DNA of 64,000 nucleotides from Bacteroidia bacterium Ga0077558 (GTDB lineage Bacteria; Bacteroidota; Bacteroidia; Chitinophagales; Chitinophagaceae): NCBI GenBank assembly GCA_001464625.1, contig LNFJ01000031.1, positions 1 to 64,000 of the forward strand, read 5' to 3'. Shown piece by piece: positions 1 to 9,521 of this stretch (position 1 is its first letter; each line of letters starts with the position of its first letter). The notes under the pieces were generated by a model. It saw only the letters and a program-made list of their open reading frames with translations, ran no database searches and was not told where the DNA came from. The position numbers and the translations under genes were made by a program.

Positions 1-2154
1 ACAATTATCCGTGGAACCTACCGTAAAGTTTACTACCGCTCCACACTGATTTAAATCATTACCTACCGTGATATTTGATGGACAGGTAATTACTGGCGGC
101 GTAACATCATTAACTGTTACGGTAAATGTACATGGAGCAGCAACCACATTGCCAGCTGCATCTGTTGCAATATGAGTTACCGTTGTTGTTCCTACCGGGA
201 AGGTTGAACCACTGGCAGGGCCAGCTATTCTTGATACTACTACTCCCGGACAATTATCGGTTGCTGTTGGAATTGTATAATTAACTACCGCACCACAAAG
301 ACTACCCGTGGAATTGGCTGTAATATTAGAAGGACATGATGTAAACGTTGGTTGCTGTGTATCATTAACCGTAACAGTAAAAGAACAAGCACCGCTACCA
401 ACTGATGATGTTACATTCACGGTTGTTGTGCCAACGGGGAATACACTACCCGATGGAATAGAATAAGTAATGGTACCGCAGGCACCAATAGTTCCTGGAT
501 CTGGATAATTTACAACTGCGCCGCAAGTGCCGGGATCATTTGAGACTGTAATATTGGCGGGACATGTAAGTATACAAGTTGGTCCAGGATTACATAAAGA
601 TGTTATAATATTTAATGACCAGGATGTCAGTGTTCCGGCATCACCCCCAAGGTCATCGGTAATTGACAAGGTCCAGATCCCATTAGGGTTTTCACCAATG
701 AATGCACCTAATGCCTCTTCGGGAACAAGCGGAGTTGCTGTTATACCATTGGTAAATATTGCATCTGTAACAGGGCCCGGAGGATTTGTTCCACCTCCAT
801 TATCATCCCATAATGTACCATTAAATACATCATCATTTCCAGCTCCGTTATCTGTTGTTATAGTTACAACTGTACCAGCAGGTGAGGTCAAAGTAATATC
901 TAGGTCTGCAGCAAAAGTATGCAGAATATTAGTAAACATATTTACATCAAGTAATTGTGTACCTGCTCCCGTAATGTTTATCGTTGAGGTAGTAGTAGCC
1001 ACATCAACTATTGGAGTTGCAACATTATTGGAAAATGTTGAGGACACAGTCACTGGTGCACTGGCATAGCCTGATATATTAAGTGCCCATGAGCTTAGAT
1101 TACCTACATCACCAGAAAGGTCATCAGTAATAGTTAACGTCCAAACTCCATTGGGATTTTCTCCAATAAATGCAGCCAGTGCTTCTTCAACTACTAAATT
1201 ACTTTGCCCTACCCCATTAACATATAAAGCATCTGAAACGGGTCCGGGAGGATTGATTGTACCAGCATTATCATCCCATAGAGTGCCATTAAAAACATCA
1301 TCATTTCCCGCTCCGTTATCTGTTGTAATAGAAACAACTGTTCCTGCTGGAGAGGTTAATGTAATATCCAAGTCTGCAGCAAATGTGTGAGTAATATTAG
1401 TAAGTACGTTTACATCAAAAAGATAGGGCAACGCACCAACTACAGTGATTGTTGAAGAAACTGTATTGACATCCAATATAGGCACGGGGGTGTTATTTGT
1501 AAACACTTGATAAGCACCGGGAGTACAAGGAGCTAATTGAGGCAAAATATTAATAGACCAGATACAGCTTGCACCCGCATCACCACCTACATGGTCGTTA
1601 ACATGTAGTGTCCATGTACCATTGGCATTAATTCCAGAAAATGTATTTGCAAAAGTGAATGTGCCTACTGCAGGCACATTGGATGGAGTAGTTGGAAATG
1701 CAGGGATAATATTCACCCTTCCTTCTGGCCGGAAATTACCATTATAAGCAAACGAAGCTGGAGGGCATCCTCCAACAGCCGTTGAAGTAGTTACCGAAGC
1801 TGCTGTTATAAATGTAGCCGCACCATCAGAAAAAGTAATATCACCGTTATTATTACCAGCACCATTCCGAGTTGAAAGTTCAAGAATCTGGCCGCCAGGT
1901 GCTTGAAGCCACATTGCTAGGTCTCCGGTAAACGTATGGTTAAATTGTATTCTAACGCTGATGTCTGCACCGTTAGCAACAGTACCTACACCGGCTACAT
2001 TTACGGTGCTGCTTGCAACTCCTGTTGTTGTAGCCGGAGCTCCAGTAGGAATAGCAAAATTAGGCCCTGTAAAAGTTTGAGCGGAAAGTTTCGGAGTAGA
2101 AATGATTAATAAGCCTACTACTCCAACAAAAAGCATGTAGATTTTTGACTTCAT
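1..2154 (-). CDS. Secreted multidomain protein with three proprotein-convertase P-like domains followed by HYR repeats; C-terminus runs off the window
   Basis: Reverse strand is open from ATG at 2154 (MKSKIYMLFVGVVGLLIISTPKLSAQ signal peptide) in one frame to position 1. Contains GENPNGVWTLTITDDLSGD and GENPNGIWTLSITDDLGGD P-domain motifs and HYR motifs (CPSNITVGNDLNQCGAVVNFTVGSTDNC). Absent from the ORF track because no stop lies in the window. Confidence 0.88.
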   Translation of the reverse strand, partial: MKSKIYMLFVGVVGLLIISTPKLSAQTFTGPNFAIPTGAPATTTGVASSTVNVAGVGTVANGADISVRIQFNHTFTGDLAMWLQAPGGQILELSTRNGAGNNNGDITFSDGAATFITAASVTTSTAVGGCPPASFAYNGNFRPEGRVNIIPAFPTTPSNVPAVGTFTFANTFSGINANGTWTLHVNDHVGGDAGASCIWSINILPQLAPCTPGAYQVFTNNTPVPILDVNTVSSTITVVGALPYLFDVNVLTNITHTFAADLDITLTSPAGTVVSITTDNGAGNDDVFNGTLWDDNAGTINPPGPVSDALYVNGVGQSNLVVEEALAAFIGENPNGVWTLTITDDLSGDVGNLSSWALNISGYASAPVTVSSTFSNNVATPIVDVATTTSTINITGAGTQLLDVNMFTNILHTFAADLDITLTSPAGTVVTITTDNGAGNDDVFNGTLWDDNGGGTNPPGPVTDAIFTNGITATPLVPEEALGAFIGENPNGIWTLSITDDLGGDAGTLTSWSLNIITSLCNPGPTCILTCPANITVSNDPGTCGAVVNYPDPGTIGACGTITYSIPSGSVFPVGTTTVNVTSSVGSGACSFTVTVNDTQQPTFTSCPSNITANSTGSLCGAVVNYTIPTATDNCPGVVVSRIAGPASGSTFPVGTTTVTHIATDAAGNVVAAPCTFTVTVNDVTPPVITCPSNITVGNDLNQCGAVVNFTVGSTDNC

Positions 2155-2391
2155 AATTGCAGTTATGGTATGTTAAATAATAAGGCGGAGTGAAACAATT
2201 CAATAGGGGGAGGAAAAATTATGGGTTGTAATCGAAATAATTACAATCGATATTAAGAAAAAAAAGCATACCGGCCAAATGCAATACTTGAAAAAAGACG
2301 CTACCGGCAAAAAAATACGACCGAAGGAATTTATAATGGGGGGTGAGCCATTAAAACCACTGATATCCCAAGCATTTTCAAACCGAAAAGT

Positions 2392-2423
2392 AAAAATCCC
2401 GGTTCCTTGAAACCGGGATTTTT
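2392..2423 (-). terminator. Intrinsic terminator of glnS (possibly bidirectional)
   Basis: Perfect 13-bp stem AAAAATCCCGGTT/AACCGGGATTTTT with a 6-nt loop, just past the glnS stop. Confidence 0.75.
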
Positions 2424-2427
2424 TGAA

Positions 2428-4098
2428 TTATTTTGAAGCCTTAGCCCAGGAGTCCTTCAACCCAACTGTCCGGTTAAATATCATTCCACTGGTGCTGCTG
2501 TCTTTATCCAATACGAAATATCCTTTGCGGATAAACTGATAGGCGTCTGCTGAATGGGCATTTTTCAAAGCTGGTTCAGCAAAGACAGATTTAATAGTTT
2601 GTAATGAGTCTGGATTAATATAATCTTTAAAATCTCCTTCTTCTGATGAAGGGTCTTCTACTTTGAATAAGCGGTCGTACAATCTTATTTCTGCAGAGAT
2701 TGCATGTTTTACACTTACCCAATGCAATGTTCCTTTTACGTTGAGGCCGGAGGTATCGCTTCCACTTTTGCTTTCGGGAATATAAGTACAATGAACTGCT
2801 GTAATATGTCCATTATCGTCTTTTACTACACTTTCACATTTGATAATATAGGCACTTTTCAATCGAACCATTTGACCGGGTGCTAAGCGGAAATACTTCT
2901 TAGAAGGTATCTCCATGAAATCATCCCGTTCTATATATAATTCATTACTGAAAGGTATTTCCCTTGTACCTCCATTGGGATCTTCGGGATTGTTTTCGCT
3001 GGTTAGCATTTCATCATCTGCTGAATAATTAGTGACGACAACTTTCAACGGATCAAAAACTACCATGCGACGCAATGCTTTTTTATTCAAATCCTCCCGC
3101 ACAAAAAATTCAAGCAATCCCACATCTACAATGTTTTCTCTTTTTGAAATACCTACTCTATCACAAAACTCCCGCAGTGCTGCAGCAGTATATCCTCTCC
3201 TCCTCATTCCACTGATAGTTGGCATACGGGGGTCGTCCCAACCTGTAACATGTTTTTCATTTACCAGTTGCAATAATTTTCTCTTGCTCATTACCGTATA
3301 GGTCATGTTGCGGCGGGCAAATTCATATTGGTGCGATGGATATATCTCCAGTTTTTCTATGCACCAATCGTATAACTCACGGTGAGGAACAAACTCCAAC
3401 GTACATATGGAGTGAGTAATATTTTCAATGCTATCGCTTTGCCCATGTGCAAAATCATACATCGGGTAAATGCACCATTTGTCGCCGGTACGATGATGAT
3501 GTACATGTTTGATTCGATATAATAATGGATCCCGCATTATCATGTTAGGACTTGCCATATCGATCTTTGCCCGCAACACTTTTTCTCCGTCTTTGTATTT
3601 ACCGGCTTTCATTTCTTCAAAAAGCTGAAGATTTTCTTCTACGCTGCGGTCTGCATATTTGTTTCTTTTGCCGGGTTCGGTTGGTGTTCCCTTTTGCGAG
3701 GCTATTTCTTCTGGGGTACTATCATCGACATAAGCCAATCCTTTTTTGATAAGGGCTAGTGCAAATTCATACAGCTTATCAAAATAATCCGAAGCATATA
3801 ATTCATTCTTCCATTCAAAGCCGAGCCATTTTACATCGTCTTTAATACTCTCCACATATTCTGTTTCTTCTGTTACCGGGTTTGTATCATCAAACCGAAG
3901 ATTAGTATAACCGCCAAATTTTTTAGTGAGACCGAAATTTAAACAAATGCTGGTAGCATGGCCAATATGCAAATACCCATTAGGTTCTGGTGGAAAACGG
4001 GTAACAATTTCTTTGTACTTGCCATCTTTCAGGTCTTGCTCAATTATTTCTTCGAGGAAATTAAGACTGCGTTCTTCGCTTTTTAAATCTGCTGACAT
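2428..4098 (-). CDS. glnS: Glutaminyl-tRNA synthetase
   Basis: RFPPEPNGYLHIGHATSICLNFGL (HIGH) and VMSKRKLLQLV (KMSKR-like) class I aaRS motifs. Start taken at MSADLKSEERS rather than the upstream in-frame Met of the ORF track. Confidence 0.95.
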   Translation of the reverse strand: MSADLKSEERSLNFLEEIIEQDLKDGKYKEIVTRFPPEPNGYLHIGHATSICLNFGLTKKFGGYTNLRFDDTNPVTEETEYVESIKDDVKWLGFEWKNELYASDYFDKLYEFALALIKKGLAYVDDSTPEEIASQKGTPTEPGKRNKYADRSVEENLQLFEEMKAGKYKDGEKVLRAKIDMASPNMIMRDPLLYRIKHVHHHRTGDKWCIYPMYDFAHGQSDSIENITHSICTLEFVPHRELYDWCIEKLEIYPSHQYEFARRNMTYTVMSKRKLLQLVNEKHVTGWDDPRMPTISGMRRRGYTAAALREFCDRVGISKRENIVDVGLLEFFVREDLNKKALRRMVVFDPLKVVVTNYSADDEMLTSENNPEDPNGGTREIPFSNELYIERDDFMEIPSKKYFRLAPGQMVRLKSAYIIKCESVVKDDNGHITAVHCTYIPESKSGSDTSGLNVKGTLHWVSVKHAISAEIRLYDRLFKVEDPSSEEGDFKDYINPDSLQTIKSVFAEPALKNAHSADAYQFIRKGYFVLDKDSSTSGMIFNRTVGLKDSWAKASK

Positions 4099-4104
4099 AG
4101 TGTG

Positions 4105-4112
4105 CAAAGGTA
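4105..4112 (-). promoter_or_regulatory. Bacteroidota -7 promoter element TACCTTTG for glnS
   Basis: Exact TAnnTTTG ending 6 nt before the glnS ATG. Confidence 0.5.
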
Positions 4113-4302
4113 AGGAAATGAGGGTGTTGATGGATGACAAGCGTAGAAAAATGTGGGCCAAGCTTAGTTCGCTGAGATCGCAGAGAAGCTTCGAAATTGG
4201 TGAATAGAATTACTACCGTACAAGTGTGCGACGCAACGAAGCTGATAGTAGCAATGCAGTTGGCAAAAAAATTATGCCTTAACTTTCGTTCTTATTAACT
4301 AT

Positions 4303-5475
4303 TTGCTTGTGAGAGGAAAAAATGATCTTTTTTATTCGAAGCTTCCTACAAATGAAATTCCACTGAGTGAATTACTAACGGAAGAGCATTTGTTTTATAA
4401 AATCCCAGATGATTGGCATGTACTAATTACAGATGTAAAAAATAGTACACAAGCAGCCTTGGACGGACGCCATCAAACTGTAAATTTAGTGGCAACGGGC
4501 AGCATTGTTGCTGCATTGAATGTGGCCAACAAAGACAATATATTGGTACCATTCTTCTTTGGTGGCGATGGGGCAACTTTTATTATTCCACCCACTTTGC
4601 TGGAACGAACTTTAACAGCATTGCATCAACACCGGGAAAATACCTTAAAGAATTTTGGCCTGACGCTGCGAGTTGGGCATGTACCAGTTGCGGAATTATA
4701 TACTGAGAAAAGTGAACTTAAAGTAAGCAAACTAAAAACTTCGCAACGATTTACTATACCTGTAATACTTGGCGATGGGCTTACGTTTGCTGAAATGAAA
4801 ATAAAAAATGCCGATGCCGCTATAATTGAAATTGATATTAATTTGCCTGACCCGGATATGTCGGGTATGCATTGCCGCTGGGATAAGATTAAGCCTCCAT
4901 CAAACAATTTTGAAATAGTAAGTTTATTGGTAATTGCACAAAATGGAATTTCGCAAGCTGAGGTATTCAAGGATGTTATGATCGCTATTGAAAAAATTTA
5001 TGGTAACTCTGTTAGCCGAAAACCAATTAGCATTGATAAGTTGAGAATGAAAGCAACTTTTGAAAAAGTAGCTGCTGAGATGAGAACAAGGTTGGGAAGT
5101 TTTAGCATAACCTACCTCGTAAAAACATGGTTTACTACTTTATTGGGTAAAGCTTATTTTAAAACAAAAAAAGGAAAGGAATACCTCTACAAATTAGTAG
5201 ACATGAGTGACACGTTGGTGATAGATGGAAAAATCAATACCGTAATAACCGGAACCGAAACTCAGCGGGAACAATTAGATGCCGAATTAAAAAAAATGGA
5301 AGATGAGCAACGCATTTTATATGGCCTTCATGTAAGTAGCGAATCCGTCATGTCATGTTACGTTAGAAACATGGACGACCAGCATGTGCATTTTGTGGAT
5401 GGCGCAGACGGTGGCTACACCAAAGCCGCTGGTGTTTTAAAAAAGAAAATTGCAACCCTAAAGGGGTTGGAATAA
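4303..5475 (+). CDS. DUF3095-type (class III cyclase-like) protein
   Basis: Motifs YKIPDDWHVLITDVKNSTQAALDGRHQTVNLVATGSIVAALN and PFFFGGDGATFIIPP resemble DUF3095 / nucleotide cyclase motifs. TTG start; exact start uncertain. Confidence 0.75.
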   Translation: MLVRGKNDLFYSKLPTNEIPLSELLTEEHLFYKIPDDWHVLITDVKNSTQAALDGRHQTVNLVATGSIVAALNVANKDNILVPFFFGGDGATFIIPPTLLERTLTALHQHRENTLKNFGLTLRVGHVPVAELYTEKSELKVSKLKTSQRFTIPVILGDGLTFAEMKIKNADAAIIEIDINLPDPDMSGMHCRWDKIKPPSNNFEIVSLLVIAQNGISQAEVFKDVMIAIEKIYGNSVSRKPISIDKLRMKATFEKVAAEMRTRLGSFSITYLVKTWFTTLLGKAYFKTKKGKEYLYKLVDMSDTLVIDGKINTVITGTETQREQLDAELKKMEDEQRILYGLHVSSESVMSCYVRNMDDQHVHFVDGADGGYTKAAGVLKKKIATLKGLE

Positions 5476-5498
5476 ATCTTCATTAGTTTATTTACCGA

Positions 5499-5750
5499 TC
5501 AATTATCGACTTCGGATAAAAAGAATCCGATATCAGCAAGTACCAGAGAAGGCTCTGTGTAATTCAGTAATGTGCTTTTGAGGTTTCCTGTAAGCTCATC
5601 ACGGCTAATACAAAAAGCAGCTTTGATTATTGACAGTTTATACGAATTGATTTTAAATTGAGCCAGCCTTGCTCTTTGGATAGTATGGCTGTCGTGCAAT
5701 TGAAACTCCTCGGCAATATGTGCCTGGTCGTTGTAGAATGGATGGTTCAT
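5499..5750 (-). CDS. Hypothetical protein (83 aa)
   Basis: Only an open reading frame; no recognisable motif. Confidence 0.35.
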   Translation of the reverse strand: MNHPFYNDQAHIAEEFQLHDSHTIQRARLAQFKINSYKLSIIKAAFCISRDELTGNLKSTLLNYTEPSLVLADIGFFLSEVDN

Positions 5751-6167
5751 ACAGACGGATATTGGTTTTTTAAATAGGACTGGACTTTTCTAGAACGAAG
5801 GAAGGGAAATAAAATTGTAATACGCTCTTTTACCCATAAAATCAACAAGTTATATTTGAATTATAAGTATTTATGCTCTGACAATAAGCAATTTTACCAT
5901 TATAGGTATCTTTTAAAAAAAACTGCCTTGCCCCGACAGAGTAAACAATACCATCAGCTATTTTTTTCTGGCTTTGCTGTAGGAGATTTAATTCCAATTA
6001 TAGTGTAAGTAATAATGAAACTATCGATCCTACTAACAAGTAAAGCAGCACAATCATCCTTTGGGTTATAAGTGTAATCCTTGCAAGTTATTTCTTACTG
6101 GTTAATGGGTTTTCCTATTTCGATGATGGCGAATATGCATTATCTTTATAAAAAATAATTAATCTGT

Positions 6168-6329
6168 ATGTCGTTGCTTAATCAAAACAATAAGAAAGGA
6201 AAAAAGAAAGACAATAAGAAAGCGGCTCCCGGGGCAAATGCGGCGGGCTCTAAATTTATACAAAAGCCAACAAAATCAGGCGGCTTCGTAAGCAAGCAAT
6301 CTAATACCGGTTCGCAAAGAGGTAGCTAA
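6168..6329 (+). CDS. Small Lys/Gly/Ser-rich basic protein (53 aa)
   Basis: ATG..TAA ORF below the track length cut-off: MSLLNQNNKKGKKKDNKKAAPGANAAGSKFIQKPTKSGGFVSKQSNTGSQRGS. Near-consensus TATCTTTA lies ~20 nt upstream. Confidence 0.55.
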   Translation: MSLLNQNNKKGKKKDNKKAAPGANAAGSKFIQKPTKSGGFVSKQSNTGSQRGS

Positions 6330-6409
6330 TTTTATTATTGTGTTTATAATTTTTTCTGGCGGTTTCTTTTAAGAGCCGCTTTATTTTTTGTTAGCTGCCC
6401 ACCTAGTAT

Positions 6410-7126
6410 TCACCTTTTTAAGAATTTCCCCTTCAATAACTTGTCCATTACTTCTTCCTTTTGATTGCGGCTGATTGGGATATGTCTTTCGCCTATTCGA
6501 ATGTCGCTGCCTTCAATACTGTCAACTTTTGATGCCGCTACGATGTATGATTTGTGAACCTTTAAAAACTTATCAGCTGGAAGGTAATCTTCTACTGACT
6601 TAAAAGTCAGATAGGTCATGTACTTTTTATCTGCCGTGTAGATAGTTACATAATTCTGCAAGGCCTCTACAAACAATACTTCATCGTAGGCAATCTTCAC
6701 CAACTTGTTATCTGCTTTAATAAAAAAGTAAGTTACCGCTGAAGGTTCGGAGGTATTCTTATCTCTTACTTCATAATACTCTTTTGCCTTGAGAGAAGCT
6801 TTTAAAAAACGTTCAAACGAAATTGGTTTCACTAAGTAATCCAATGCATTTACCTCAAAGCCTTCCAATGCATATTGCGGATAGGCAGTTGTGAAAATTA
6901 CAGGTGGTGCATTTTGTAACGTCTTAAAAAATTCAAGTCCGGTTATTTTAGGCATTTGAATATCTAAAAAGAGAAGTTGCACTCCGCCATTGCTGATAAT
7001 ATCTGTTGCTTTAAGAGGGTTATCGAACTCGCCAACCAAATTCAAAAAATCGGTATCGGCTATATACTCTTTCAGGCCTTTCCGGGCCAGTGGTTCATCA
7101 TCAATAACAATACAGTTAATACTCAT
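6410..7126 (-). CDS. LytTR-family response regulator
   Basis: Receiver domain (IDDEPLARKGLKEYI, LFLDIQMPKITGLEF) and LytTR DNA-binding C-terminus (FLKVHKSYIVAASKVDSIEG). Confidence 0.93.
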   Translation of the reverse strand: MSINCIVIDDEPLARKGLKEYIADTDFLNLVGEFDNPLKATDIISNGGVQLLFLDIQMPKITGLEFFKTLQNAPPVIFTTAYPQYALEGFEVNALDYLVKPISFERFLKASLKAKEYYEVRDKNTSEPSAVTYFFIKADNKLVKIAYDEVLFVEALQNYVTIYTADKKYMTYLTFKSVEDYLPADKFLKVHKSYIVAASKVDSIEGSDIRIGERHIPISRNQKEEVMDKLLKGKFLKR

Positions 7127-8145
7127 GATAAATGAAGATTAAGTTGCACATTAAAACTGTTTTCTGTTTCATCAATTTTCAATTCATGCAGTTCTGGGTA
7201 CAAAAGCTCCAATCTCCTTTTTACATTATTCATTCCTATACCGCCCTGCTTCTCAGTGGAAGGTGCTTTATCTTTTGAATTAGAGACCGAAAAAACAAAA
7301 GAGCCGTTTACCCGAAACATATCCACTTTTACAAAATTGGGCTGATCACTAAAGTGCGATATATGTTTAAATGCATTTTCCACAAAAGGCACTAATAACA
7401 ATGGTTCTATTAAAAACCCTTTTACATCCGCCGCCGCATTGAATTGTACTGTATATTTTTCATCTTTTCGCAGTTGCTGCAAATCAACATAATCTTTCAG
7501 GTAGTGAATTTCTTTTTCGATGGGGATCTTGCTATCATTCATTTCATATAACTGATACCGCAACAGTTCAGAAAATTTATGCAAGGCCCCCCTGGCCTCT
7601 GCATTATCTTTATTAATAAGAAAGTAAACAGAGTTAAGTGAGTTAAATACAAAATGTGGATTGATCTGCGATTTTAAAAAATTCAATTCGGCTTCTGCCT
7701 TTTCCTTTGCCGTCTCCGCCATGCGTTGTTGCAGTTTTCCATAATCAAACATTAGTTTGATAGATGCTCCGGCAAATACCAGAATAAAATGAGGAATAAT
7801 ATTATCATAAAGCCGGGCTTTAATATTTGTGGTCCAATCATACAATGCAGGACTATTTAGCAAGCGGCCAAGAATATTCATTTTTACGGCACTGCTGAGT
7901 ATGATCAATGCAATAAACGAAATGCCAAGAGCCAGGTATTTCTTTTTATATAATAATTGTGGTATTAAAACATAGTTGGTGATGTAAATCATCAACGCCA
8001 GATCAAAAACTTTAATGAAAGTAACAGCGAATGCTTTCTTTGAAGATGAATAATCATCTACCCGAAGAAAGTACCATATGCCGAATACCATCAGCCAGAA
8101 AAATAAATGATGTGCTTTATATTTTAATAGTCCCCTGTTCTGCAT
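7123..8145 (-). CDS. LytS-like sensor histidine kinase
   Basis: LKSQINPHFVFNSLNSVYFLI (His kinase PF06580-type) and GGIGMNNVKRRLELLYP. Overlaps the regulator by 4 nt (ATGA). Confidence 0.93.
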   Translation of the reverse strand: MQNRGLLKYKAHHLFFWLMVFGIWYFLRVDDYSSSKKAFAVTFIKVFDLALMIYITNYVLIPQLLYKKKYLALGISFIALIILSSAVKMNILGRLLNSPALYDWTTNIKARLYDNIIPHFILVFAGASIKLMFDYGKLQQRMAETAKEKAEAELNFLKSQINPHFVFNSLNSVYFLINKDNAEARGALHKFSELLRYQLYEMNDSKIPIEKEIHYLKDYVDLQQLRKDEKYTVQFNAAADVKGFLIEPLLLVPFVENAFKHISHFSDQPNFVKVDMFRVNGSFVFSVSNSKDKAPSTEKQGGIGMNNVKRRLELLYPELHELKIDETENSFNVQLNLHLS

Positions 8146-8310
8146 AAATCAAAATAAAAGTACTAATTCCCCACGGCAAAACAGTTTACACCAATTGCAG
8201 GCTTTACATGACAAGCAGCAAAATGACCTTTTATCAAGTATCAGGTGCCACTGGTGTAAATAGCGGATAAGTAAAAATAAATCAGGCAACCTTAGCTAAA
8301 ACTTTCAGCC

Positions 8311-8961
8311 ATGAAACGAATAATGAGCATCTTCGTTTTTTCCCTGGTTGCTTTATCAAACTGCGGACAAAACAATTCTCAGCAACCCAATAAAAAGAAC
8401 CAGCAGGACATAAAAGTAGGTGGCCGCTGTGAAAATTGTGAAGCTATTTATGAAAGTCCCATTGCTTTTGATAAACTAAAGAGTATTGATACCTTACCGG
8501 GATTTAATGCTGATGGGCCAAAAATTGAAATTAGTGGAGTTGTGTATAAAAGCGACTGCGTAACGGTTGCGCCGGATATAATTCTATATGTGTACCATAC
8601 AGACCAAAAAGGTATATATCCAAAACCGGAAAACAAGCAAGGAATCGCCAGCAGGCATGGTTATATAAGAGCCTGGATAAAAACTGATGCGCAAGGAAGA
8701 TATAGATTTTATACGTTGGTGCCGGCCTCATATCCCAACAGTTATAATCCAAAACACATTCATGCCATTACTAAAGAGCCGGGTAAAAGTGAATATTGGA
8801 TCGATGATTTTTTGTTTGCAGATGACCCTCTGTTACCAAAAGAAAAAACACAAAGTCCAAGGGGTGGTAATGGGGTTATTCAACCTGTTTCGGATGGTTC
8901 ACTTTTAAAAGCAACAAGAAATATTGTATTGGGTAAAAACGTAACCGGCTATCCTGACTAG
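8311..8961 (+). CDS. Intradiol ring-cleavage dioxygenase-like lipoprotein
   Basis: Lipoprotein signal (SLVALSNC) with TDAQGRYRFYTLVPASYPNSYNPKHIHAIT, resembling the intradiol dioxygenase Fe-ligand region. Confidence 0.75.
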   Translation: MKRIMSIFVFSLVALSNCGQNNSQQPNKKNQQDIKVGGRCENCEAIYESPIAFDKLKSIDTLPGFNADGPKIEISGVVYKSDCVTVAPDIILYVYHTDQKGIYPKPENKQGIASRHGYIRAWIKTDAQGRYRFYTLVPASYPNSYNPKHIHAITKEPGKSEYWIDDFLFADDPLLPKEKTQSPRGGNGVIQPVSDGSLLKATRNIVLGKNVTGYPD

Positions 8962-8971
8962 CAGAAGAGGT

Positions 8972-9457
8972 TTATTTTACATAAAAATCAGCTCTAACCT
9001 TGTAATATGTTATAGCTCTCTCAACAAGGTTAGCTATCATTCCATTTACTTTTAGGCGCCACATATTCTTTTCTTTATCAAAAGAACATTCAATCGTTCC
9101 ATTTGCAACATTAACATACGACACCTGGTCACCAGAGCGAAATGAATATTTCGCTGCCACATCTTTACCACCGGGGCTTATTTTGATTTTATATTTACCC
9201 GATTTCAACTTTCTATCCCGGAAAAACATTGTAAAGAATTGATCCCGTTGCTGAATGGCAATCGTAAGGTCGCCGCTAACCCGATACACTTTTAATGTAG
9301 CAGGCAGCCCTTCAATAAAAAAATTGTTAGAACTGACCGTATCGGTAATAAACAGAGGACACTTTCGCAAAATGGTGTCTCTCTCCTGCTGGGCAGAGGC
9401 TGTAAAAGAAACTAAAATAAGAAGGATGAAGGTTAATGACCGCATTATGCTATGCAT
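8972..9457 (-). CDS. Secreted hypothetical protein
   Basis: Signal peptide (MRSLTFILLILVSFTASAQ); no recognised domain. Confidence 0.6.
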   Translation of the reverse strand: MHSIMRSLTFILLILVSFTASAQQERDTILRKCPLFITDTVSSNNFFIEGLPATLKVYRVSGDLTIAIQQRDQFFTMFFRDRKLKSGKYKIKISPGGKDVAAKYSFRSGDQVSYVNVANGTIECSFDKEKNMWRLKVNGMIANLVERAITYYKVRADFYVK

Positions 9458-9521
9458 TTAAAGATAAAAAGTACTGAAATTTTTCAACTTACATACTACT
9501 CCTTTTGTAGTACCTGGTTTT

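Noticed and set aside
527-1390. + strand ORFs 527-1069 and 1151-1390 in the track
   Set aside because: They are antisense shadows of the well-supported P-domain protein; their similarity to each other simply reflects the duplicated domains on the minus strand.
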